DNA of 64,000 nucleotides, taken from assembly GCA_018268895.1 (NCBI GenBank), contig JAFDVP010000009.1:233757-297756 (forward strand), given 5' to 3'. Made by a program: the position numbers and the translations under genes. Numbering within the stretch: position 1 is the stretch's first letter; each line of letters begins with the position of its first letter. The DNA is from Acidobacteriota bacterium. Lineage in GTDB: Bacteria > Acidobacteriota > Terriglobia > Terriglobales > Acidobacteriaceae. This document shows, piece by piece, positions 1 through 6,859 of this stretch. The notes under the pieces are model-generated. The model made no database searches, was not told where the DNA came from, and was given only the letters and a program-made list of their open reading frames with translations.

Positions 1-1255
1 GAAGAATATCTCCGGCCTGCCGGGCCTTCTTAGGCGTGTTCTGCGAGGGAGATAGGTTTGACCGGCCGATGTCATCTGCCCAGTAGCTGGTGCGTGCGGT
101 GATGTGGAGGCCTGGGTAGTTTTTCAATCGAATACTAAGAGCATGCAGGCCCGGATGAGGCGACTGCGGCTGAAAGCTGAGAATATAGCGGTTCGGAATG
201 TGATTGGAGATGGTGGAGAGGTCGCGCTCCAGAGCCTTGGCATTGGTGAGTTTGAAGTACTCACCGCCTGTGAGGTTGGCAACGGTCTCGGGGATGTTGC
301 GCTTGAGTCCATCGGCGGCCATGATCGCAGCCATCTTGGCGAGAGCGAGCGGTGGCAGAAGCTGCGTAGCGCAGTCATAGGCCTGGACCGCCTTGTTGTG
401 GCTGGCGTCGGGGTCGGGGTTGGGATCTTTACCCATACAGCCGTGGGGAGGGTTGGGGTGGTGGTTCTCCATGCCGAGGCCACCAGGCTGGGTGGGCAGC
501 GTTCTTGCAGCATAATGGGCCGCCTCTGATCTTCCAGTCGAGAAGCCGATGCTGTAGATGGTCGTGTTGGTGTCGCCGATGGCGCGAAGGGCATCGTCAA
601 GGCTGGTGTGGCTGCCGCGGTCCACCGTTTCGCTGATGAGCAGGATGGCTCGGCGGTATTCAAGAGGCTGTTTGCGCAGAAGGTCTACAGAGAAGGTGAT
701 GCTGTCGAGGATAGCTGCGCCGTTGTCGCCGAGGGGAACGTTGCGGATGGCGAGCGGCGACGCACAATTTTCCAGGTGGTGCTGGCGGGTGCAGTTGGGT
801 GTAAGCGAGGAGATGGCATCGGCAGCGCGATCGATTTGTGGTGTGAAGTCCCGCAAGAGTGCTGGTTGGCTGTCGAAGGTGACGACAGCGACTTTGTGCG
901 GAACGTTCCCGATGATCGATTCGAGCATTGGGGCCAGGGGCGGAGCGATGGAGGCAAACTTGTTGAACTCGCGCGCTCCGGCGCCGCCGATCTCAATAAT
1001 AACGATGAGAGCGAGAGGCTCGCTGCCGGTGTCCTGCTCAAGGCGAATTTTCTGCGGGACGCCATCGTCGGTGAGTATGAAGTCGTCTACGCTCAGGGTG
1101 TAGATAAGATTGCCGAGTTTATCGCTCACGAGGGCAGGAGCGAGGACGAGAGTGGACTGCGTGGAGAGCGTGGGCGGTTGGGAAAGTGGTTCCTGCGCTC
1201 GAACAACAACGATTGCGGCCGTGATGGTAAGCGCGAGTACTACACCAGGCTTCAT
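1..1255 (-). CDS. VWFA-related Acidobacterial domain protein (3' end off the left edge)
   Basis: Reading leftward from the ATG at 1255-1253, the frame stays open to base 1, giving 418 codons with no stop, so the C-terminus lies outside the window. The N-terminus is a signal peptide (MKPGVVLALTITAAIVVVRA, then QEP). A region like 'DDFILTDDGVPQKIRLEQ' is followed by a von Willebrand A-like fold with strands such as LALIVIIEIGG, HKVAVVTFDSQ and YRRAILLISETVDRG. This layout is that of the secreted VWFA-related proteins numerous in Acidobacteria; their role is not established. A GAGG about 5 nt upstream supports the start. No classical DxSxS metal site is seen in the expected strand, which is common in this family. 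Confidence 0.85.
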   Translation of the reverse strand, partial: MKPGVVLALTITAAIVVVRAQEPLSQPPTLSTQSTLVLAPALVSDKLGNLIYTLSVDDFILTDDGVPQKIRLEQDTGSEPLALIVIIEIGGAGAREFNKFASIAPPLAPMLESIIGNVPHKVAVVTFDSQPALLRDFTPQIDRAADAISSLTPNCTRQHHLENCASPLAIRNVPLGDNGAAILDSITFSVDLLRKQPLEYRRAILLISETVDRGSHTSLDDALRAIGDTNTTIYSIGFSTGRSEAAHYAARTLPTQPGGLGMENHHPNPPHGCMGKDPNPDPDASHNKAVQAYDCATQLLPPLALAKMAAIMAADGLKRNIPETVANLTGGEYFKLTNAKALERDLSTISNHIPNRYILSFQPQSPHPGLHALSIRLKNYPGLHITARTSYWADDIGRSNLSPSQNTPKKARQAGDIL

Positions 1256-1282
1256 AGCGGCCTCTTGGAATTGAGTGTAGCG

Positions 1283-2098
1283 TTATCGTCCATGTGATGG
1301 ATCGTCTGAGGTGGCGATGCTCATGTCGAGATAGATCTTTGGGACGCCGGGTGCATAGCAGTTGTTGTCGGCGGCGTAGGTCTTGCGGCATGCCTTCGTG
1401 TTCTCCGGGCGGCGTGGCGATTGCGCGTACTGCCACGCGGCGCTGTCTGGAGTTCCACTGTTATTGATTGGTGGCGGAGTCACGGTACAGCCGTTTGAGG
1501 GTGGGCAGGTGTCCTGATAGACGAAGAGGGCCACGGGGTGGAGATGCCTGGCGGCGATCATGTCGCGCACGTGTTGCGCTGTGGTGATGGTCTTACCGAT
1601 GCCGTCTTCCACGGGCTGTCCACTCAGGTAGACGCCGGGTTTGTAGGCGGAGGCGGCGATGGCCTCGGTCCATGCAAAGAGGTATGCGGACTGCTCGTCG
1701 AGGAGGCGGCCTCCCTCTTCCTGATCAAGAAAGATGATTGTGCCGACGGGGAAGTGTTCGCGCAGTGCAGCAGCGATGGCTGAGGTGGCATCTTGTTTGC
1801 CGAGGGCCGCGGGTGTTGTGCCGCGGCGTTCGAAGCGGAGGATCTGCGCATCTTCGCGGCCGTTGAAGAGAACGAGAAATCCAAAGTTATTTTTTAGAAG
1901 AATGTCGCGCTTGCCGCGCCAGGTGTTGGTGGTTTCGCCAGGGGGATTGTTTAGCCAGAAGCCGGTGAAGGCAAAGTGTTTTCGCAGTGCGGGCAGGGAG
2001 GCGTTGCCGGGGTAAAGGTTGCGGTCGAAGCCGAGTTGCTGTGCGGACAGCGCAGAGGTTGCGAGGAGGAGGGCAAGGGGTAAGGTAAATTTGCGCAT
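1283..2098 (-). CDS. Secreted DUF1906-like glycoside-hydrolase-like protein
   Basis: This is a 271-residue protein with a clear signal peptide (MRKFTLPLALLLATSALSAQ). The mature part opens with a segment around LGFDRNLYPGNASLPALRK and contains GFLVLFNGRED, TIIFLDQEEGGRL and AYKPGVYLSGQPVEDG. These resemble the TIM-barrel fold of DUF1906 / Rv2525c-like glycoside-hydrolase-like domains, whose substrate is generally unknown. The frame stays open upstream of 2098, but that stretch runs antisense to the DinB and GNAT genes and has no signal peptide, so the start at 2098 is preferred. Family assignment is by pattern only. Confidence 0.7.
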   Translation of the reverse strand: MRKFTLPLALLLATSALSAQQLGFDRNLYPGNASLPALRKHFAFTGFWLNNPPGETTNTWRGKRDILLKNNFGFLVLFNGREDAQILRFERRGTTPAALGKQDATSAIAAALREHFPVGTIIFLDQEEGGRLLDEQSAYLFAWTEAIAASAYKPGVYLSGQPVEDGIGKTITTAQHVRDMIAARHLHPVALFVYQDTCPPSNGCTVTPPPINNSGTPDSAAWQYAQSPRRPENTKACRKTYAADNNCYAPGVPKIYLDMSIATSDDPSHGR

Positions 2099-2167
2099 GT
2101 TCGTCTCTCTGAGATTACAAGCCGCTGTGCTAAGGTGCTCTTTATATAGATGACGGGCGAGGTGAGA

Positions 2168-2701
2168 ATGGGCCAGATGACGTCGGACCCGCGGTATCCG
2201 ATTGGGAAGTTTGAAAGGCCGGTAACGATCACGGCAGAGGACAGGCACGGTGCGATCTCGGTGCTTGCGGAGCTTCCGGAGATGTTGCGCAATGCCGTTG
2301 AGGGGTTGGATAGCGGGCAGTTGAATACGCCTTATCGCGAAGGCGGGTGGACGGTGCGTCAGCTTGTGCATCACATCGCCGACTCGCACATAAATGCTTT
2401 TATACGCATGAGGCTGGCGCTGACGGAAGACTGGCCGGTGATCAAGCCCTATGACGAAAAGGCGTGGGCGACGTTGCATGATTCGGCGGCGCCTGTGGAG
2501 TGGTCGCTGGCGTTGGTTGAGAGCCTGCACGCGCGCTGGGTGATGTTGCTGCAATCGCTTACGGAGGAACAGTGGCAACGCGGGTACAAGCATCCTGAAA
2601 ACGGCCCTCAGACGCTGGATGCCGTGGCGCTGATGTATGCGTGGCACTCGCGGCATCACATTGCGCACATTACGCATCTGCGCGCGCACGAGGGGTGGTA
2701 A
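2168..2701 (+). CDS. DinB/YfiT-family putative metal-dependent hydrolase or thiol transferase
   Basis: This 177-residue four-helix protein is related to the YfiT/BstA branch of the DinB superfamily. The His ligands expected of that family are present: LVHHIADSH in the second helix and WHSRHHIAHI near the C-terminus. WTVRQLVHHIADSHINAFIRMRLALTED is the usual family block. Members act as thiol-dependent S-transferases or remain uncharacterised. The start at 2168 is chosen because GAGG lies 5 nt upstream; an in-frame ATG at 2150 has a poorer ribosome site. The next gene begins 2 bases after the stop, so the two are probably cotranscribed. Confidence 0.85.
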   Translation: MGQMTSDPRYPIGKFERPVTITAEDRHGAISVLAELPEMLRNAVEGLDSGQLNTPYREGGWTVRQLVHHIADSHINAFIRMRLALTEDWPVIKPYDEKAWATLHDSAAPVEWSLALVESLHARWVMLLQSLTEEQWQRGYKHPENGPQTLDAVALMYAWHSRHHIAHITHLRAHEGW

Positions 2702-2703
2702 CG

Positions 2704-3135
2704 GTGCGGGGAGACACTTCGATATACATTGCATCTGGCCGCGAAGATGTTGCGCGGTGTTATCCGGTGATGCGCCAGTTGCGTCCTGCGCTTGCGCCCG
2801 GTGAATTTGTCGATCACGTAATGTTGCAGCAGGCCGAAGGCTACAGGCTCGCGTATCTGGAGCACGCGGACGCGATCGTCGCGCTGGCAGGTTTCCGTGT
2901 GATGCATGTGCTCTGGAGCGGCAAGACGATGTACGTTGACGACCTGGTGACCGATGAGGCGATGCGGTCGCGCGGCTTTGGCGAACGCATGATTGGATGG
3001 CTGGTGGAGCTGGCGCGCAGCGAGGGCTGCAAGACGTTCTCGCTGGATTCGGGGACGCATCGCCAGGCGGCACATGCGTTCTACTTCCGCATGGGGCTGC
3101 GCATCTCGGACTTTCACTTTCAGATGCCACTGTAG
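2704..3135 (+). CDS. GNAT-family N-acetyltransferase
   Basis: This 143-residue protein is a single GNAT domain. It contains beta-strands with AIVALAGFRVMHVLWSG, the acetyl-CoA-binding motif A region (MYVDDLVTDEAMRSRGFGERMI, an R/Q-x-x-G-x-G/A variant as RSRGFG), and the C-terminal CKTFSLDSGTHRQAAHAFYFRMG where family members carry their substrate-facing Tyr. The frame is open upstream inside the DinB gene, but GTG at 2704 with GAGGGG upstream is the sensible start and gives a tight pair with DinB. The substrate cannot be predicted. Confidence 0.85.
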   Translation: MRGDTSIYIASGREDVARCYPVMRQLRPALAPGEFVDHVMLQQAEGYRLAYLEHADAIVALAGFRVMHVLWSGKTMYVDDLVTDEAMRSRGFGERMIGWLVELARSEGCKTFSLDSGTHRQAAHAFYFRMGLRISDFHFQMPL

Positions 3136-3175
3136 CGTCATCGCTGCGACGGAGAGGCTGTGATAGTTTTCGACT

Positions 3176-4822
3176 ATGCCTTTACCACGCGGCGCTGGAG
3201 CGTCGAGCAGAGCAGCGAGGCAGACGGAAAAGTCGCCCGAAGAGCAGGCCCCTGAAGCGATCGCCGCAGCGATTGAAGAGTTTCTCGCGCTGCATCCTCA
3301 GTCCGTTGTGCTCGAAGACGGAAGGGTTGTCTTCGATATGCGCGCGACGAAGTACAGCCTTTCGACCGAACACAACCGTTGCACCCTGCAACTCTGGAGC
3401 GAAGAGGCAAACCTCGTCAGGCGCGTGGTTGCGACCCGGCTGCGCGAGGGGATTCTGCGCCTCTCGGTCCTTCGCTTCGGTCAGACGAAGCCGCAGAGTC
3501 TGGAGCTACTCGCCAACCGCGACCGGCGCACGCCTTCAGAGCGCGAGGCGGTCAGGGTGAAGTATCTGCGCGTACTCGAGCGCGTATTGCAGCGTGCGTC
3601 TCCTGAGTGGAAGCTAGACGGGCTGAGCTCGGCGATGGACCTCGAGAGGAGCTTTGGCCCGGCATATGCACGGGGCAAACTTGTGCAGGGCCAGCGCGCA
3701 TGGGCCATGGTCGCTGTGAATCCGCAGGAGTCGCAGGCGACGATCGACGGTGCGCTGACAGTCGGGATTCTGTGGCTGGACCGCTGCCGCTCGATGGGAG
3801 ACGGCCGCAGGGCGTGGCAGGGATTGAAGCTGATCGTTCCGCGCGGAACAGCCGCGCTTGCCGCGTCGCGCATGGCGTGGCTCAATGATCGCGCCGCGCA
3901 ATGGGAGCTTTGGGAGCTCGACGAGTCGACGGAGGAACTGACGCAGCGCGATCTTCAGGATCATGGCAATATCGCAACGCATATTGTTCACGCGCCGAAC
4001 CATGCGGCGGTGCGTGAGCGCTTTGCTGAAGCGGCGCGGCAGGTGATGGCGCTGGTGCCTGAAAGCCTGCGTGTTGATGTGGAGCAGGTGGTCCGTGGTG
4101 GCGCGGAGGTGGCGTTTCTGCTGCACGGGCTGGAGTTTGCTCGCGTTCGTGCAGGCTATACAGGTTCGTCGTTCAACGTGCAGGAGCAGATCACGGTTGG
4201 CGCGGGCGCCAGCGAGACGCCACTGACGCCGGCGAACGAGGTGATGCTGCGGGAGTACGTTGCGCGGCTGTTTGAGCGGCGTCATGCGGGGGGAGATAAG
4301 CGCGATCCTCTCTTTCGCATGCAGCCGGAGCGCTGGCTGGAGAGCGTGCTGAGGCGCAATGTTGAAGCTCTGGATACGCATCTGAGCACGACGCATGTCT
4401 ACACGCAGGTGCCAGCGTTTGCGGCGGGAGATCGCGGCATGCTCGATCTGCTTGGTGTCCTGCAGGATGGAAGGCTTGCGGTGATCGAGTTGAAGGCGGA
4501 TGAAGATATGCACCTTGCGCTGCAAGGGCTGGACTACTGGGTCCGCGTGCGCTGGCATCATCTTCAGACGGCCGACGATGCCACGCGGCCGAGCTTCGGA
4601 CTCGGCGAGTTTCAGCGCTTTGGCTACTTCAGCGGCGTTGCGCTGTCTTCGGCGGCCCCGAAGCTCTACCTGGTAGCGCCTGCGCTGCGTGTGCATCCCG
4701 CGACGGAGACCGTGCTGCGTTATCTTTCGCCGAAGGTGGAGTGGGAGCTGGTCGCGCTCGATGAGCGGTGGAGGAAGACGACGAAGGTAGTGTGGCGCAA
4801 GCGGAGTAGCGATCCGCATTAG
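3176..4822 (+). CDS. Uncharacterised protein with C-terminal nuclease-like (PD-(D/E)xK-like) region
   Basis: This 548-residue protein has no recognised name. The N-terminal two thirds are Arg/Glu-rich and have no signal peptide. Near residues 420-450 there is a block 'GMLDLLGVLQDGRLAVIELKADEDMH' with Asp, then Glu-x-Lys after a beta-strand, which is the layout of a PD-(D/E)xK nuclease core (D...G...AVIELKA). This is the basis for suggesting a NucS/restriction-endonuclease-like fold; the rest of the protein would be specific to the family. The gene lies alone between a GNAT gene on the same strand and convergent dusB. No toxin, methylase or phage partner is adjacent. Confidence 0.75.
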   Translation: MPLPRGAGASSRAARQTEKSPEEQAPEAIAAAIEEFLALHPQSVVLEDGRVVFDMRATKYSLSTEHNRCTLQLWSEEANLVRRVVATRLREGILRLSVLRFGQTKPQSLELLANRDRRTPSEREAVRVKYLRVLERVLQRASPEWKLDGLSSAMDLERSFGPAYARGKLVQGQRAWAMVAVNPQESQATIDGALTVGILWLDRCRSMGDGRRAWQGLKLIVPRGTAALAASRMAWLNDRAAQWELWELDESTEELTQRDLQDHGNIATHIVHAPNHAAVRERFAEAARQVMALVPESLRVDVEQVVRGGAEVAFLLHGLEFARVRAGYTGSSFNVQEQITVGAGASETPLTPANEVMLREYVARLFERRHAGGDKRDPLFRMQPERWLESVLRRNVEALDTHLSTTHVYTQVPAFAAGDRGMLDLLGVLQDGRLAVIELKADEDMHLALQGLDYWVRVRWHHLQTADDATRPSFGLGEFQRFGYFSGVALSSAAPKLYLVAPALRVHPATETVLRYLSPKVEWELVALDERWRKTTKVVWRKRSSDPH

Positions 4823-4835
4823 CTGCGGTTCGAGG

Positions 4836-6170
4836 CTAGTCGCAGTAGGCGGCTTCGGTGAGTAGTGTTTCGTCTTCGTGCAATGCTTCATCGGCAGAGA
4901 TGCCGTCGCGTGACTCGAAGAACGTCTCGACGGCGGCGATGACGGCGTTGCCGTTCCTGGATTCGAAGATCTGTTTGCGCAGCGCGCCTCCGCCGGAGAC
5001 GCCATGGGTGAACCAGGCGGCGAACTGCTTCATCTTGCCGACGGCGTCGCGGTTGCGCTTCTCGCGGGCGATCTGTCCCTGGGCGATGATGGCCTCGGCG
5101 CGTGCGGCTTCGACTGCTTCTTCGAGCGCGATCTCGTCGACCAGCATCTGGAAGTAGGTGCGGATCATGCGGTAGCGATCTTCGTTGGTCGGATGATCGT
5201 AGACGCCGACGCCGGTTGCTTCCTTCGACGCGGTGTACTGCGCGATCTGACGGAAGATCCACGGATTCGCGGGCGCGGTGCGGCCGATCATGACGGCGTC
5301 GCAGCCGGTCTTCTCGACCATGGCGGCGGCGTCTTCGGGTGTGCGGATGTCGCCATTTCCGATGACCGGGATGCGGACGGCGTCCTTTACGGCGGCGATG
5401 TACTCCCAGCGTGCCTGGCCGGTGTAGCCGTCTTCGCGAGTGCGGGCGTGGAGGGCGCAGGCATTGAGGCCGCAGTCTTCAGCTAGCTTTGCGAGCTCGA
5501 CGCAGACGATGTGGTTATCGTTCCAGCCCATGCGGAACTTGACGGTGAAGGGGATCGTCACCGCGGCTCGGATGGCCTTGAAGATGCGCTCGATCTGCGG
5601 CAGGTCCTTGAGCAGGCCGGAGCCGCCGTTGCAGGCGACGACGCGCTTGGCCGGGCAGCCGAGGTTGAGATCGACGATGTCGAAGCCGGCGTCCTGGACG
5701 ATGCGCGCCGAGTCGGCGAGTGTCTCGGGGTTGGAGCCGAAGAGTTGCGCCGAGATGGGGTGCTCGTCGTCGTAGTAGGTCAGGTAGCGCTTGCGCTTGG
5801 TCTCGCGCATACGGCTCAGCCCGTCGGCCGAGGTGAACTCCGTCATGATGAGGCCGCAACCGGATTGCTGATTGGTGGTCTCGGCTTCGACATTGGTGGC
5901 GTCAGGGGCGAACCGCAGGTCCTTCGACTCCGCTTCGCTTCGCTCAGGATGACACTCCTTGAAGGAGGCTGAGTGTGAGAACTGGCTGGCGTTTTTGATG
6001 AAGCGGCGGAAGACGGTATCGGTGACGCCGGCCATGGGTGCGAGGACGGTGGCTGGAGCGATGGTGACGTTGCCGATGGTGAAGCTGGCGGGTACGCGGG
6101 CGTGGGCGGGCATCGCGTGTTCGATGGGCGAGTCCCACTTCTTCTGCTCGAGCGTGTAGCGCTTCTTCAT
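4836..6170 (-). CDS. dusB: tRNA-dihydrouridine synthase B with an in-frame repeat-derived insertion
   Basis: An FMN-dependent enzyme that reduces uridine to dihydrouridine in the tRNA D-loop. Family blocks are clear: APMAGVTDTVFRRF, NLGCPAKRVV with the catalytic Cys followed by NGGSGLL, FRMGWND, ALHARTREDGYTG, VIGNGDI and DAVMIGRTAPANPWIF. The 444 residues are longer than the usual 320-350. Much of the excess is about 43 residues (roughly 61-103) between VFRRFIKN and GLIMTEF, where related enzymes have a short loop. The insert contains CHPERSEAESKD (residues 73-84), the translation of the dispersed palindromic repeat. The C-terminus also carries about 25 extra residues. The reading frame is intact and no catalytic block is interrupted. 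No convincing ribosome site precedes the first ATG, so the true start could be up to 19 codons downstream. Confidence 0.93.
   Translation of the reverse strand: MKKRYTLEQKKWDSPIEHAMPAHARVPASFTIGNVTIAPATVLAPMAGVTDTVFRRFIKNASQFSHSASFKECHPERSEAESKDLRFAPDATNVEAETTNQQSGCGLIMTEFTSADGLSRMRETKRKRYLTYYDDEHPISAQLFGSNPETLADSARIVQDAGFDIVDLNLGCPAKRVVACNGGSGLLKDLPQIERIFKAIRAAVTIPFTVKFRMGWNDNHIVCVELAKLAEDCGLNACALHARTREDGYTGQARWEYIAAVKDAVRIPVIGNGDIRTPEDAAAMVEKTGCDAVMIGRTAPANPWIFRQIAQYTASKEATGVGVYDHPTNEDRYRMIRTYFQMLVDEIALEEAVEAARAEAIIAQGQIAREKRNRDAVGKMKQFAAWFTHGVSGGGALRKQIFESRNGNAVIAAVETFFESRDGISADEALHEDETLLTEAAYCD
5918..5955 (-). repeat. Dispersed palindromic repeat (family 1) inside dusB
   Basis: On the minus strand this reads TGTCATCCTGAGCGAAGC followed by GAAGCGGAGTCGAAGGACC. 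It shares the core GTCATCCTGA(G/A)CGAAG...GAAGGACC with copies at 33386-33422, 33797-33833 and 62371-62552. It is translated as CHPERSEAESKD within DusB. Confidence 0.8.
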
Positions 6171-6209
6171 AAAGACAAGGTATAGGGAATAGGGTGTTCG
6201 GGAGTAGAA

Positions 6210-6241
6210 AGCCGAAGGCCCCCGCGTGGTGCGGAGGCCCC
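6210..6241 (-). terminator. Probable intrinsic terminator after rpmE
   Basis: On the minus strand a 9-bp GC stem (6231-6239 pairing with 6217-6225, one G-T pair) with a 5-nt loop is followed by TTCGGCTTTCT. It lies between rpmE and dusB. The T-tract is weak. Confidence 0.55.
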
Positions 6242-6261
6242 AGGGCGATGCTTGCTCCGCT

Positions 6262-6492
6262 TTACTTGGAGGCTGCCTTGGCTGCGTCCGACTGAGCGAA
6301 CTTGCGGCGGAAACGCTCGACGCGTCCGGCGGTGTCGATCAGCTTCTGCTTGCCGGTGAAGAACGGGTGGCAGGCGGAGCAGATTTCGAGGACGATGTCG
6401 CCCTTGTGGGTGGAGCGCGTCTCAAAGTGCGTACCGCAGGCGCACTTGACGTTGATGGTCTCGTACTTCGGGTGGATTCCCTCTTTCGGCAT
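6262..6492 (-). CDS. rpmE: 50S ribosomal protein L31 (zinc-binding type)
   Basis: This 76-residue protein matches bacterial L31: [11 protein letters not shown] at the start, the Cys pair in [12 protein letters not shown], and [13 protein letters not shown] with the second Cys pair. The C-x-C and C-x-x-C arrangement marks the zinc-binding (C+) form rather than the zinc-free paralog. The C-terminus carries a short AAKAASK tail. It is transcribed leftward toward dusB, with a probable terminator between them. Confidence 0.96.
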   Translation of the reverse strand: MPKEGIHPKYETINVKCACGTHFETRSTHKGDIVLEICSACHPFFTGKQKLIDTAGRVERFRRKFAQSDAAKAASK

Positions 6493-6859
6493 AACGATCC
6501 TTTCGCCGGGCGTTCTTTACGCCGGCCGTAGAGTTGGCTTTTCGGTTTCGCGGATCGCTTGCAACGGTCGTGGTCACGTCACATCGATGAGCCTGTCGCG
6601 ATGCCGTGCTGTCCCAGGGGGAGCAGCAAGCGCTTTCATTATTTTAGCATCCTTGCTTCAGCCACGCCCTCCGTCCAACCACCTCTCACGGAGATATGTC
6701 CGGGTTCGGACGCCGATGGTTGCTCTTGGACAGGGCTGATTCGGTAGTGGAGAGGAGGCGCGTTGAATCTAATGGAGTTAGGTGTATCGAGGATTGGTAT
6801 CTGACGTGCGCTCCAGTTTACATCGTCACTGCATTGGAGCTTTACGGAGGACCATCGCC

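Noticed and set aside
2099..3130. Long minus-strand open frame upstream of the DUF1906 protein start
   Set aside because: It runs antisense to the DinB and GNAT genes, is Arg/His/Pro-rich, and lacks domain content; the signal peptide at 2098 defines the start.
3614..5005. 463-codon minus-strand frame
   Set aside because: Antisense to the nuclease-like gene and overlapping dusB, with shadow-type composition and no motif.
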